Positions 15,113 through 23,993 of a stretch of DNA of 44,036 nt are shown in pieces. Numbering within the stretch: position 1 is the stretch's first letter; every line of letters begins with the position of its first letter. Origin of the DNA: CAVYPR01 sp052145775 (lineage in GTDB: Bacteria > Actinomycetota > Acidimicrobiia > Acidimicrobiales > RAAP-2). A program made the translations under genes and the position numbers. The notes under the pieces are model-generated. The model was not told the DNA's origin and did not search any database. It saw nothing but the letters and a program-made list of their open reading frames with translations. Location: contig JBKQNY010000046.1 of NCBI GenBank assembly GCA_052145775.1, forward strand, positions 1 through 44,036. The letters are read 5' to 3'.

Positions 15113-16345
15113 ATGACCACCAGCGCCACCGACGAGGAGCACTACGACCCGTTCGCGGCCTTCGACGACATCGTCGGCGGCAACGACCGCAATCCGTACC
15201 CGATGTTCGCCGAGCGCCGGCGCGACACCCCGGTCTGGCGCGGCACCGTGGTCAACCCCGACCTGCGGCCGCCGGGCGAGCCCAACGAGTGGGTGACCTT
15301 TCGCTACGACGACTGCTCGCGCGTCCTGCGCGACGCCACGACCTTCAGCTCGACCGGCTACGACTCGACCATCGGCATGGTGATGGGCCACATGCTGCTC
15401 GGCATGGACGACCCCGAGCACCGGCGGCACCGCAGCCTCGTGACGGGGGCGTTCCGTGAGCGCTCGCTGGCCCGCTGGGAGCCCGAGTTCATCACCCCGA
15501 TCTGCCACGAGTTGATCGACCGGTTCGCCCAGAGGGGCCGGGCCGACCTCGTACCCGAGCTCACCTTCGAGCTCCCGGTGCGGGTCATCGCCCGGATCCT
15601 GGGCCTGCCCGACGAGGACTTCGCGCAGTTCCAGCGGTGGTCGATCGAGCTGGTCGGCATGGCCGCCGACATCGGGCGGGGGTTGGCCGCCTCGGCCAGC
15701 CTGCGCGACTACTTCGCCGGCATCGTGGCCGACCGCCGCCGCGACCCCCGCGACGACGTCATCAGCGACCTGGTGACCGCCGAGCTCGACGGCGAGCAGC
15801 TGGACGACGAGGCGATCTACTCCTTCCTGCGGCTCCTCCTGCCCGCCGGGGCCGAGACCACCTACCGCTCCACCGGCAACCTCCTCTTCCTCCTCCTCAC
15901 CCACCCCGACCAGCTCGAGGCGGTGACCGCCGACCGCTCGCTGCTCCCCCAGACCGTCGAGGAGAGCCTGCGGCTGGAGCCGCCGCTGGTGTCCATCGCC
16001 CGCACCGCCACCTGCGAGGTCGAGCTCTCCGGGGTGACGGTCCCCGCCGGGGCCACGGTCACCCCGTGCCTGGGCTCGGCCAACCACGACGAGACCCGCT
16101 GGGACGACCCCGACCGGTTCGACATCTTCCGGCCGCCCGTGCCCCACCTCTCCTTCGCCCACGGCCCCCACATGTGCCTGGGGATGCACCTGGCCCGGCT
16201 GGAGACCCGGGTGCTGGTCGACGTCGTGGTCGACCGCCTGCGGGGACTGCGCCTCGACCCCGGCCAGGGCGACCCGCACATCAGGGGGCTGGCCCTGCGC
16301 TCCCCCACCTCGGTGCCGGTGCGGTTCGACCTGCAGCGGTCGTAG
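15113..16345 (+). CDS. Cytochrome P450
   Basis: The 410-aa product is a soluble bacterial class I P450. It shows the I-helix oxygen-activation motif AGAETT (245-250), the K-helix EESLR, and the heme loop FAHGPHMCLG with ligand Cys355. The early MDDPEHRRHRSLV is also typical. It needs ferredoxin and a reductase, neither of which is in this window. The substrate is unknown; the neighbouring dienelactone hydrolase and opposite-strand acyl-CoA dehydrogenase hint at lipid, sterol or xenobiotic oxidation, but this is weak inference. A clear GGAGG precedes ATG 15113. Confidence 0.95.
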   Translation: MTTSATDEEHYDPFAAFDDIVGGNDRNPYPMFAERRRDTPVWRGTVVNPDLRPPGEPNEWVTFRYDDCSRVLRDATTFSSTGYDSTIGMVMGHMLLGMDDPEHRRHRSLVTGAFRERSLARWEPEFITPICHELIDRFAQRGRADLVPELTFELPVRVIARILGLPDEDFAQFQRWSIELVGMAADIGRGLAASASLRDYFAGIVADRRRDPRDDVISDLVTAELDGEQLDDEAIYSFLRLLLPAGAETTYRSTGNLLFLLLTHPDQLEAVTADRSLLPQTVEESLRLEPPLVSIARTATCEVELSGVTVPAGATVTPCLGSANHDETRWDDPDRFDIFRPPVPHLSFAHGPHMCLGMHLARLETRVLVDVVVDRLRGLRLDPGQGDPHIRGLALRSPTSVPVRFDLQRS

Positions 16346-16353
16346 CCGTCGAC

Positions 16354-17553
16354 CTAGCTGCGGGGCACGTCCTTCCAGGCCACGCTCTTGTCGGGCCGCG
16401 GCTCGCCCGGCAGGCCGAGCATCCGCTCGCCCAGGATGTTGCGCATCACCTCGGACGTCCCACCCTCGATGGAGTTGGCCCGGGCCCGCAGGAACGCCTT
16501 GTGCAGGTCCGAGGTGCCGAACGAGACTCCCTCGGGGCGGACCTTGGGGTAGTCCGAGCTATGGAGCATCCCCTCTGCCCCCATGAGGTCCACGCACAGC
16601 TCGTAGACGCGCTTGTTCTCCTCGGCGAAGGCCAGCTTGGCCACGGACCCCTCGGGGCCCGGGGTCCCCACCCGGCGGGCCTGGGCGGCGCGCTGGTTGG
16701 TGAGGCGCGCCACCTCGCAGCGCACCCATGACGACATCAGGCGGTCCCGCAGGGCGCCGGCCTGCAGGCGGTCCCTCCCCTGCCAGCGCTCCCGCCACAG
16801 CGCCACGGCCTCGGCGATCGGCCCGTCCCCGCGCCGGCCGATCCCGCCGCCGATGGCCACCCGCTCGTTCATAAGGGTGGTCACGGCCACGTTCCACCCC
16901 TCGCCCACGCCCCCCAGCCGGCACGCGTCGGGGAGATGGACGTCGGTGAAGAACACCTCGTTGAACTCGGCCTCGCCGGTGATCTGGTAGAGCGGGCGGA
17001 CCTCGACCCCCGGCGCGTGCATGTCGACAAGGAAGCAGGTGATGCCCCGGTGCTTGGGCACGTCGGGGTCGGTACGGGCGAGGAGAAGCCCGAAGCTCGC
17101 CAGGTGGGCCACCGTGGTCCAGACCTTCTGCCCGTTGAGCACCCACTCGTCGCCGTCGGCCACGCACCGGGTGGCCAGGCTGGCCACGTCCGAGCCCGCC
17201 CCGGGCTCGCTGAACAGTTGGCACCAGATCTCCTCGCAGGTGAACAGCGGCCGCAGGTAGCGCTCTTTCTGGGCCGGGGTGCCGTGGGCCACCACGGTGG
17301 GGGCCACCATTCCCAGCCCGATGAGGTTCTTGCCCGAGGGGACCGGGGCACGCGCTGCCCGCAGGCGCGCCCCGATCCTCGGCTGCAGACCGGGGCCCAG
17401 CCCCAGCCCGCCGCAGCCCTCGGGGAAGTGCACCCAGGCCAGCCCCCGGTCGAACTGGGCCCCGAGGAACGCGGCCGCATCGCTGGAGGCCGGCGGGTGG
17501 GCCTCCAGCAGCTCGTCCACCGCCTCGTCCACGACCTCAGCGTCGGTGGCCAT
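16354..17553 (-). CDS. Acyl-CoA dehydrogenase
   Basis: The 399-aa product contains CQLFSEPGAGSDVASL and WVLNGQKVWTT (FAD/substrate-binding core), TCFLVDMHAPGVEVRPL in the middle beta domain, and the C-terminal SIEGGTSEVMRNILGERMLGLP. These place it in the FadE group of actinomycetes that handle fatty acids, steroid side chains or other CoA esters. An electron-transfer flavoprotein partner is not in the window. Its ATG at 17553 shares one base with the stop of the KdpD N-terminal gene (TGATG), so the two are cotranscribed and coupled despite unrelated roles. It is convergent with the P450 gene 8 bp away. Confidence 0.93.
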   Translation of the reverse strand: MATDAEVVDEAVDELLEAHPPASSDAAAFLGAQFDRGLAWVHFPEGCGGLGLGPGLQPRIGARLRAARAPVPSGKNLIGLGMVAPTVVAHGTPAQKERYLRPLFTCEEIWCQLFSEPGAGSDVASLATRCVADGDEWVLNGQKVWTTVAHLASFGLLLARTDPDVPKHRGITCFLVDMHAPGVEVRPLYQITGEAEFNEVFFTDVHLPDACRLGGVGEGWNVAVTTLMNERVAIGGGIGRRGDGPIAEAVALWRERWQGRDRLQAGALRDRLMSSWVRCEVARLTNQRAAQARRVGTPGPEGSVAKLAFAEENKRVYELCVDLMGAEGMLHSSDYPKVRPEGVSFGTSDLHKAFLRARANSIEGGTSEVMRNILGERMLGLPGEPRPDKSVAWKDVPRS

Positions 17554-18716
17554 CAGCCGTGGTCGTCCTTGTCCTCGACCGGCTCTCGGGCTGCTTCGCG
17601 CCGGGCGATGACGTGGACGTCGATCCCCGACTCGGCGGCGAACCGCAGGATCTTGCGCACGACCGAGCCGCGGGTGAGCTCCTCCCAGCGGGTCCTGCGG
17701 CTGGCCCCGACCACGATCTGGGTGACCTGGTGCTCGCGGGCGAACTCGACGACGGTGCGGGCCGGGTCCTCCCCGGTGACCTCCTGCCAGGTGCCGCCGA
17801 CGTCGGCGACGATCGCCTGCACCGCGGCTAGCGCCTGCGACGCCGACTGCCCCCCGTCGTTCTGGCGCACGTGGAGCACGTGGAGGTCGCCCTTCACCCT
17901 CCTGGCCATACGGGCCGCCCGGCGCACCACCCCCTCGCTCCCCGGGGCCCCGGTGATGGCCACCATGATCCGCTCGGCCGTGTCCCACACCGCCCCGGGT
18001 TGCTGGGTGGCCAGGTAGCGCAGGAGCTCCTCGTCGGTCTCGTCGGCCACGAACCGCAGCGCCAGCTCCCGCAGGGCCACCAGGTTCTGGGTCTTGAAGA
18101 ACCCGGCGAGCGCGTGGGGCACCTTGTCGGTCGGGTAGATGTTGCCGTGCAGCATCCGACGGCGCAGCTGGTCGGCCGAGGAGTCGATGAGCTCGAGCTG
18201 GTCGGCCTTGCGAACCACCCAGTCGGGGACCCGCTCGCGGATCTGCACCCCGGTGATCTCCTCCACCGCGTCGGCCAGGCTCTCGAGGTGCTGGATGTTG
18301 ACCGTGCTCACCACGGCGATCCCCGCCTCCAGGAGCTCGAGGACGTCCTGCCAACGCTTCTCGTGCCGTCCCGAGCCCGGCACGTTGGTGTGGGCCAGCT
18401 CGTCGACGAGCACCACCTCAGGTCGCCGGGCCAGCAACGCCTCGGTGTCCATCTCGTCGAAGGCGGCCCCGCGGTACTCGACCACCTTGCGGGGCACGCT
18501 GGGCAGGTCGCGGATCAGCTCGGCGGTGTGCGGCCGGCCGTGGGTCTCGACGAAACCGATGACCACGTCGGTGCCGCGCTGGTGTCGACGCCAGCCCTCG
18601 TCCAGCATGGCGCAGGTCTTGCCCACCCCGGCGGCCGATCCGAGGTAGATCCGGAATCGGCCGGCCGGGCGGACGCTCTGCGCCGATTCCTCGTCGACCT
18701 GGGCGGCATCGGGCAC
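17553..18716 (-). CDS. kdpD: KdpD N-terminal half (KdpD sensor plus Usp domain) as a separate gene
   Basis: The 387-aa product equals the cytoplasmic N-terminal half of KdpD. It has the Walker A motif GSAAGVGKTCAML, FVETHGRPHTAEL, the DELAHTNVPGSGRHEKRWQDV region and NIQHLESL of the KdpD domain (to about 210). A universal-stress-protein domain follows (about 245-370; VGASRRTRWEELTRGSVVRKIL). It ends where a normal KdpD would enter the membrane. The kinase half is encoded by a divergent gene 50 bp away, so the sensor is split. I choose GTG 18716 because CAGAAT lies 6 bases upstream; GTG 18749 would add 11 residues. The stop overlaps the acyl-CoA dehydrogenase start. Confidence 0.9.
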   Translation of the reverse strand: MPDAAQVDEESAQSVRPAGRFRIYLGSAAGVGKTCAMLDEGWRRHQRGTDVVIGFVETHGRPHTAELIRDLPSVPRKVVEYRGAAFDEMDTEALLARRPEVVLVDELAHTNVPGSGRHEKRWQDVLELLEAGIAVVSTVNIQHLESLADAVEEITGVQIRERVPDWVVRKADQLELIDSSADQLRRRMLHGNIYPTDKVPHALAGFFKTQNLVALRELALRFVADETDEELLRYLATQQPGAVWDTAERIMVAITGAPGSEGVVRRAARMARRVKGDLHVLHVRQNDGGQSASQALAAVQAIVADVGGTWQEVTGEDPARTVVEFAREHQVTQIVVGASRRTRWEELTRGSVVRKILRFAAESGIDVHVIARREAAREPVEDKDDHG

Positions 18717-18722
18717 GACCCC

Positions 18723-18728
18723 ATTCTG
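18723..18728 (-). promoter_or_regulatory. Possible -10 box CAGAAT for the KdpD N-terminal gene
   Basis: CAGAAT on the minus strand lies 6 bases before GTG 18716. On the plus strand TACACT (18751-18756) lies 9 bases before GTG 18766. The two promoters of the split kdpD would therefore be packed back-to-back in under 50 bp. Confidence 0.35.
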
Positions 18729-18765
18729 CCGGAACGGCGGCAGGGGCACCTACACTCGCACAGGG

Positions 18766-20253
18766 GTGACACACCGAGAGAGCTGGTACGTGAGGCGGGC
18801 GGTTGCCGGCGGGCTGGTCGCCTTGGCGGGCGTCGCCGCCTGCACCGCGGCGATGGTCCCCCTGCGGGACCACCTCTCCCTGGCTACGCCGGCCCTGGTG
18901 CTGGTGGTGCCGGTGGTGGCCGGCACCGCAGTGGGCGGTTTCGGCGCCGGGCTGGTGGCCGTGGCCGCCGGCTTCTTGGCCTACGACTTCTTCTTCATCC
19001 CCCCCTACGGCACCCTGGCCGTCGGCGCCGCCCAGGACTGGACGGCCCTGGTCGCCTACGCCGTGGTGGCCCTCCTGGTGTCGCTGCTGGTCAATTCCTT
19101 GCGGCAGGCACGGGCAGAGGCCCGGAGCCGGGAGGAGGACACCCGCCGGGTCTATCTCCTCTCCGACCTCCTCATTAGCGACCAGCACCTCGACGAGCTG
19201 CTCACCGCGCTCGTCTCCACCATCCAGCAGGCCTTCGATGCCCGCTGGGCGGCGGTGCTCCTGCCCGACGGCGACCGGCTGCGGGTGGCCGCCACCTCGG
19301 GCGAGCCGCTCGCCCACGAGGAGCTGGAGGGCCTGCTGCTGGCGCCCGGGCGGACCGAGCGGCTGCGCGACGCCTCGACCGGCGTGGTCCGCGTCGTGCT
19401 CACCGCCCTCGGCCGGCCGGTGGGCCTGGTGGCCATGGCCGGGCCGCCGCTCGACCCACATGGCTGGGACCTGCTCACCATCTACGCCAACCAGGCCGCC
19501 CTCGCCCTCGAGCGCAGCCGCCTGCGTGAGCAGGTGGTCCGGGCCGAGCTGCTCGAGGAGGTCGACCGCTGGCGTGACGCGCTCATGGGCGCGGTCTCCC
19601 ACGACCTGCGGACCCCGCTGGCCTCGGTCAAGTCCGCGGTGACCGCGCTGCGGCGCCCGGGGCCCGAGCTGAGCGCAGCCGACCGCGACGAGCTGCTCGG
19701 GCTCATCGAGGACCAGTCCAACGCCCTGGAGCGGCTGGTGACCAACCTCTTGGACATGACCCGCATCCAGGCGGGCGCGTTCGACCTGCGCCGGGAGATC
19801 ACCCCGGTGGCCGAGGTGGTCGAGGGGGCGGTGCGCATGCTCGGCGCCGACCAGGTCGTCACCGACGTGCCGGCCGATCTGCCCCCGGTCGACGTCGACC
19901 AGCTGCTCATGCAACAGGTGCTGGCCAACCTGCTGGACAATGCGCTCCGCCACTCCCCCGACACCGAGCCGGTGAGCGTGTCGGCGGCGGTGCGCGGACC
20001 GTTGGTCGAGCTGGTGGTCGAGGACCGCGGTCCGGGGGTGCCGGCCTCCGAGCGCGAGCTCGTCTTCCAGATGTTCAACCGGGCCAGCGCCGGTGGCCGG
20101 GCCGGCCTCGGGCTCACCATCGCCAAGGCCTTCGTCGAGGCCCACGGCCAGACCATCAGGGTGGAGGACGCCCCCGGCGGCGGGGCCCGGTTCGTGATCA
20201 CCATGCCCGTGGCCCCCCCACCGGCGGCCACAGGACCCGCACGCGCCGCCTGA
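18766..20253 (+). CDS. kdpD: KdpD C-terminal half: DUF4118 membrane domain, GAF, histidine kinase
   Basis: The 495-aa product starts directly with four closely spaced membrane helices (DUF4118; AYDFFFIPPYGTLAVG between helices). It continues with a coiled linker (ARAEARSREEDTRRVYLLSDLL), a GAF-like domain, HisKA with phospho-acceptor H279 (SHDLRTPLASVKSAV) and a HATPase domain (LANLLDNALRHSP, DRGPGVP, GLGLTIAKAFVEAHGQ). This is the membrane and catalytic half of KdpD without its N-terminal KdpD/Usp region, which is encoded in the opposite direction. The kinase senses potassium shortage or osmotic stress and phosphorylates KdpE, whose gene starts one base after this stop. GTG 18766 is used; GTG 18790 is an alternative. 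Confidence 0.92.
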   Translation: MTHRESWYVRRAVAGGLVALAGVAACTAAMVPLRDHLSLATPALVLVVPVVAGTAVGGFGAGLVAVAAGFLAYDFFFIPPYGTLAVGAAQDWTALVAYAVVALLVSLLVNSLRQARAEARSREEDTRRVYLLSDLLISDQHLDELLTALVSTIQQAFDARWAAVLLPDGDRLRVAATSGEPLAHEELEGLLLAPGRTERLRDASTGVVRVVLTALGRPVGLVAMAGPPLDPHGWDLLTIYANQAALALERSRLREQVVRAELLEEVDRWRDALMGAVSHDLRTPLASVKSAVTALRRPGPELSAADRDELLGLIEDQSNALERLVTNLLDMTRIQAGAFDLRREITPVAEVVEGAVRMLGADQVVTDVPADLPPVDVDQLLMQQVLANLLDNALRHSPDTEPVSVSAAVRGPLVELVVEDRGPGVPASERELVFQMFNRASAGGRAGLGLTIAKAFVEAHGQTIRVEDAPGGGARFVITMPVAPPPAATGPARAA

Positions 20254-20254
20254 G

Positions 20255-20929
20255 ATGGCCCGGATCCTGGTGGTCGACGACGACCGCGCCCTGCTGCGGG
20301 CGCTCACCATCGCCCTGTCGTCGCGCGGCTACGACGTCGTCACGGCCCGCACCGGATCCGACGGCGTCACCCAGGCGTCGCTGACCACCCCCGACGTCGT
20401 CGTGCTCGACCTCGGGCTCCCCGACCTCGACGGCATCGAGGTCTGCCGGCGGATCCGCAAGTGGAGCCAGGTGCCGGTGATCGTGCTCTCGGCCGCCGGT
20501 TCCGAGGACCGCAAGGTCTCGGCCCTCGATGCCGGGGCCGACGACTACGTGACCAAGCCCTTCGGCATGGCCGAGCTCGAGGCCCGCCTGCGGGTGGCGC
20601 TGCGCCGGGCCCGACGCGCCAATCCCGAGGAGCCGAGCGAGGTGGTGGTGGGGCGCATCGAGGTCGACCTGGTGCACCACATGGCGCGCCTCGACGGCAG
20701 AGACCTCGACCTCACCGGGCGCGAGTTCGACCTCCTCGCCTACTTGGCCCGCCATGCCGGGAAGACCTGCACCCACCAGATGATCCTGCGCGACGTGTGG
20801 GGATCGGCCTACTCCAACGAGGCCCACTACCTGCGCGTCTACGCCCACCGGCTCCGGCGCAAGCTCGGCGACGCCGGCCACCTCCTGCGCACCCAGCCGG
20901 GCGTCGGCTACCAGCTAGTCGAGGAATGA
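20255..20929 (+). CDS. kdpE: KdpE response regulator (OmpR/PhoB type)
   Basis: The 224-aa product has a receiver domain with the acidic pocket VVDDD, phospho-acceptor Asp52 (VVLDLGLPDLDG) and the switch Lys in VTKPFGMAEL. A winged-helix DNA-binding domain follows (DLTGREFDLLAYLARHAGKTCTH..., SNEAHYLRVYAHRLRRKL). It is the partner of the kinase just upstream (spacing one base). It should activate the kdp transport operon, whose upstream region holds a matching direct repeat at 25905-25921. Its 3' end overlaps the convergent OB-fold pseudogene by 15 bases. Confidence 0.94.
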   Translation: MARILVVDDDRALLRALTIALSSRGYDVVTARTGSDGVTQASLTTPDVVVLDLGLPDLDGIEVCRRIRKWSQVPVIVLSAAGSEDRKVSALDAGADDYVTKPFGMAELEARLRVALRRARRANPEEPSEVVVGRIEVDLVHHMARLDGRDLDLTGREFDLLAYLARHAGKTCTHQMILRDVWGSAYSNEAHYLRVYAHRLRRKLGDAGHLLRTQPGVGYQLVEE

Positions 20930-21216
20930 GGTGATCGGGTTGAGCACGAGGTTGCGGCCGTGCTCGACCAGCACCGTCCCCTCCGCCGTGAGCAGGGCGC
21001 CGACGGCGATCGCGCCGCGCCCTAGCCAGCGCGCGGTGACGGTCCCGGTGCCGTCGTCGAGCTCGGCCTCGAGGTAGGGGCGTGGGTCGGCCGGGCGGGC
21101 CGGGCCCCCAGGACCCGGTGGCGCCGGGCCGTCACCGAGGTCAGGCTGCCGGTCAGCACCACCCGCTGGCGGGACCCGCCTCGGACACCGTGCGGGCGAC
21201 CGGCCGTCCGCCCCAC
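20915..21216 (-). pseudogene. OB-fold nucleic-acid-binding protein gene, frameshifted
   Basis: Two overlapping frames carry consecutive parts of one OB-fold protein. From GTG 21216 one frame reads RQRVVLTGSLTSVTAR (first strands). After about 21075 a different frame reads YLEAELDDGTGTVTARWLGR and ends HGRNLVLNPITSFLD at 20915. Joining them needs a +1 shift near PTHA|PYLE. The joined product would be about 100 aa, as in small actinobacterial OB-fold proteins. A C5 run nearby makes a sequencing error possible. It lies 28 bp after kdpC and may be read through from it. It has no known role in potassium transport. Confidence 0.55.
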
Positions 21217-21244
21217 TCGGTGGTGTCAGCGGGTAGCCACCCAC

Positions 21245-21892
21245 TCACCGAAGTTTGGCCAGCCCCTCGTTGAGCTGCAGCACGTTGACGTAGCTCGAGC
21301 CCAGGAAGCCGAGTTGCTCCCCCTGGGTCTCACGGGAGATGAGCGCCCGCAGGGCAGAGGGGGCGATGCCGGTGGCAGTGGAAACCATCGGGATCTGGAC
21401 GATGGCGTCCTGGGGGGTGATGTCGGGATCAATGCCGCTGCCCGAGGTCGTCACCAGGTCGGGCGTTGGATTCACGCCGCGGGCCCTCCAGTAGGCGACG
21501 AGGGCTTTCGTATTGTCGAGGAGCGTCTCCGAGCGAGGGCCGAGGTTGGTCGCCGAGGACTCGCCGGCGTTCAGTGTCCCGGGGTGGCCGGGGATGTTGT
21601 TTGCCTGAAGCGGGTTGTCCCCCCCGGCGGCGACCGGCTTCAGCGAGCCGGCGTACGGGCCGAGGGCATCGGGGCGGCCCTGGAACACGCAGCTGCCGAG
21701 GGGGTGCCCCGGACATTTGGTGAGCGACCAGTTCTGGCCAATGAGCGTCGAGCCATTGGCGGTGATCGACCCGTCGGCCTGGTGTTTGAAGAAGACCTGG
21801 GCGACCCCAGTGCCGGCGAAGGCATAGACGAAGCCGAAGAAGACCGTGATAACCAGGATCGAGATGACGGAACGGCGGAGGTGGTCGAGCAT
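21245..21892 (-). CDS. kdpC: KdpC, potassium-transporting ATPase subunit C
   Basis: The 215-aa product starts MLDHLRRSVISILVITVFFG, a single N-terminal membrane anchor. It has the conserved NGSTLIGQ, FQGRPDA, SSATNLGPRS and the C-terminal DAIVQIPMVSTATGI, then SALRALI and YVNVLQLNEGL. KdpC is the periplasmic-side stabilising subunit of the KdpFABC K+ pump. ATG 21892 has GGAGA just upstream and lies 13 bp after the kdpB stop. Confidence 0.96.
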   Translation of the reverse strand: MLDHLRRSVISILVITVFFGFVYAFAGTGVAQVFFKHQADGSITANGSTLIGQNWSLTKCPGHPLGSCVFQGRPDALGPYAGSLKPVAAGGDNPLQANNIPGHPGTLNAGESSATNLGPRSETLLDNTKALVAYWRARGVNPTPDLVTTSGSGIDPDITPQDAIVQIPMVSTATGIAPSALRALISRETQGEQLGFLGSSYVNVLQLNEGLAKLR

Positions 21893-21905
21893 CAGAGGGT
21901 CTCCA

Positions 21906-23993
21906 TCAGTAGGCGTGGAGGGCGGTGAGGATGACGTCGATGAGCTTGATCCCGATGAACGGCGCGATGATCCCGCCCACGCCGTAGATCCAGACGTTGC
22001 GGCGCAGAATGGCCGACGCACTGAGCGGACGGAACTTCACCCCTTTCAGGGCCAGCGGGATGAGGGCCACGATGACCAGCGCGTTGAAGATGACAGCCGA
22101 GAGAACCGCACTCTCGGGACTGTGCAGGTGCATGACGTTCAATGCCGACAGGGCGTTCGCCGAACCCCAGGCCCCCACGAACATCACCGGGATGATGGCG
22201 AAGTACTTGGCCACGTCGTTGGCGATCGAGAACGTCGTCAGCGAGCCGCGGGTGATGAGCAGTTGCTTGCCGATCTCGACGACGTCGATGAGCTTGGTCG
22301 GGTTGGAGTCGAGGTCGACCATGTTGCCGGCCTCCTTTGCAGCGGTGGTCCCGGTGTTCATGGCCACGCCCACGTCCGCCTGGGCCAGGGCCGGGGCGTC
22401 GTTGGTCCCGTCGCCGGTCATGGCCACGAGCTTCCCGCCCTCCTGCTCGGACTTGATCAGCTCCATCTTGGTCTCGGGGGTTGCCTCGGCCAGGAAGTCG
22501 TCGACGCCTGCCTCCTGGGCGATGGCCGCCGCGGTCAACGGGTTGTCCCCGGTGATCATCACCGTGCGGATGCCCATCGACCGCATTTCGGCGAATCGTT
22601 CCTGGATGCCCTGCTTCACCACGTCCTTGAGCTCGATGACGCCGAGGATCTCGGGGCCGTCGGCCACGGTCAGTGGGGTGGAGCCGGCCCGAGCGATGCG
22701 GTCGACGATGTCGTCGAGCCCCGCCGGCGGGGTGCCGCCCTGCTCGATGGCCCAGGCCTTCACCGCCTCGGCCGCGCCCTTGCGGATCTTGCGGGTGCCG
22801 ACGTCGAGCCCCGACATCCGGGTGTGGGCGGAGAAGGGCACGAAGCTGTGCTCCCCGGTCAGCTCGCGCTCACGGATGCCGAAACGCTCCTTGGCCAACA
22901 CCACGATCGAGCGGCCCTCGGGGGTCTCGTCGGCCAGTGAGGCCAGCTGAGCTGCGTCGGCCACCTCCTGCTCGGTGTGGCCGGAGGCCGGATAGAAGGC
23001 CGACGCCATGCGGTTGCCGAGGGTGATGGTGCCGGTCTTGTCCAGCAGGAGCGTCTGCACGTCACCTGCCGCCTCCACCGCCCGGCCGCTCATGGCCAGC
23101 ACGTTCTTCTGCACCAGCCGGTCCATGCCAGCGATGCCGATGGCCGAGAGTAGGGCCCCGATGGTGGTCGGGATCAGGCAGACCAGGAGGGAGACCAGGA
23201 TCACCACCGACACCGTCGACCCTGCGTAGTGGGCGAACGGCTGGAGGACCACCACCACCGGGAGGAAGACGATGGTGAGGACGGCCAAAAGGATCGTGAG
23301 GGCGATCTCGTTCGGCGTCTTCTGGCGGTTGGCCCCTTCGACCAACGTGATCATCCGGTCCAGGAAGGTCTGGCCCTTCTCGGCGGTGATCTGGACCACG
23401 ATGCGGTCGGAGAGCACCTTGGTGCCGCCGGTCACGGCGGAGCGGTCGCCGCCCGACTCGCGGATGACCGGGGCCGACTCCCCGGTGATGGCGGACTCGT
23501 CGACCGAGGCCACGCCCTCGATGATCTCGCCGTCGGAGGGGATGGCGTCGCCGGCCTCGCAGACCACGCAGTCCCCCCGCACCAGCTCGGCCGCCGCCAC
23601 CCGCTGCTCGGTGCCGTCGGGCCCCAGCCGGCGGGCCTCGGTCTCCGAGCGCATGCGGCGCAGCGTGTCGGCCTGCGCCTTGCCCCGTCCCTCGGCCATG
23701 GCCTCGGCAAAGTTGGCGAAGAGCACCGTCAGGAAGAGCCAGATGGTGATCGAGATGGTGAACGTCGAAGGGTGGGCGATGGCCTCGAGGAGGACCACCA
23801 CCGCGCCGATGAGCACCACGAACATGACCGGATTCTTGATCTGGACCCGGGGGTCGAACTTGCGGAAGGCGTCGCCGAGTGCCTGACGCATGATCTGAGG
23901 GTCGAACAGGCTGCGGGATTCGGCCACCCCGTGGGGGGCGGCCGGGGCACCGCTGGCCTCGGCGACGGCGGTGGTTGAGGTTGTCTGGTTCAT
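21906..23993 (-). CDS. kdpB: KdpB, P-type ATPase subunit of the potassium pump
   Basis: The 695-aa product is a class IA P-type ATPase with TGES (170-173), the phosphorylation site D318 in LLLDKTGTIT, and TGDGTNDAPALAQADVGVAM. S173 in TGES corresponds to the serine whose phosphorylation inhibits E. coli KdpB when K+ is plentiful, so this control may be kept (inference). It hydrolyses ATP to drive K+ uptake through KdpA. The ATG at 23993 shares one base with the kdpA stop (TGATG), so the subunits are translationally coupled. Confidence 0.97.
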   Translation of the reverse strand: MNQTTSTTAVAEASGAPAAPHGVAESRSLFDPQIMRQALGDAFRKFDPRVQIKNPVMFVVLIGAVVVLLEAIAHPSTFTISITIWLFLTVLFANFAEAMAEGRGKAQADTLRRMRSETEARRLGPDGTEQRVAAAELVRGDCVVCEAGDAIPSDGEIIEGVASVDESAITGESAPVIRESGGDRSAVTGGTKVLSDRIVVQITAEKGQTFLDRMITLVEGANRQKTPNEIALTILLAVLTIVFLPVVVVLQPFAHYAGSTVSVVILVSLLVCLIPTTIGALLSAIGIAGMDRLVQKNVLAMSGRAVEAAGDVQTLLLDKTGTITLGNRMASAFYPASGHTEQEVADAAQLASLADETPEGRSIVVLAKERFGIRERELTGEHSFVPFSAHTRMSGLDVGTRKIRKGAAEAVKAWAIEQGGTPPAGLDDIVDRIARAGSTPLTVADGPEILGVIELKDVVKQGIQERFAEMRSMGIRTVMITGDNPLTAAAIAQEAGVDDFLAEATPETKMELIKSEQEGGKLVAMTGDGTNDAPALAQADVGVAMNTGTTAAKEAGNMVDLDSNPTKLIDVVEIGKQLLITRGSLTTFSIANDVAKYFAIIPVMFVGAWGSANALSALNVMHLHSPESAVLSAVIFNALVIVALIPLALKGVKFRPLSASAILRRNVWIYGVGGIIAPFIGIKLIDVILTALHAY

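Noticed and set aside
16354..18354. Apparent fusion of the acyl-CoA dehydrogenase with an upstream 270-residue N terminus
   Set aside because: The extra part is the shadow of the KdpD N-terminal gene in another frame. The dehydrogenase starts at ATG 17553.
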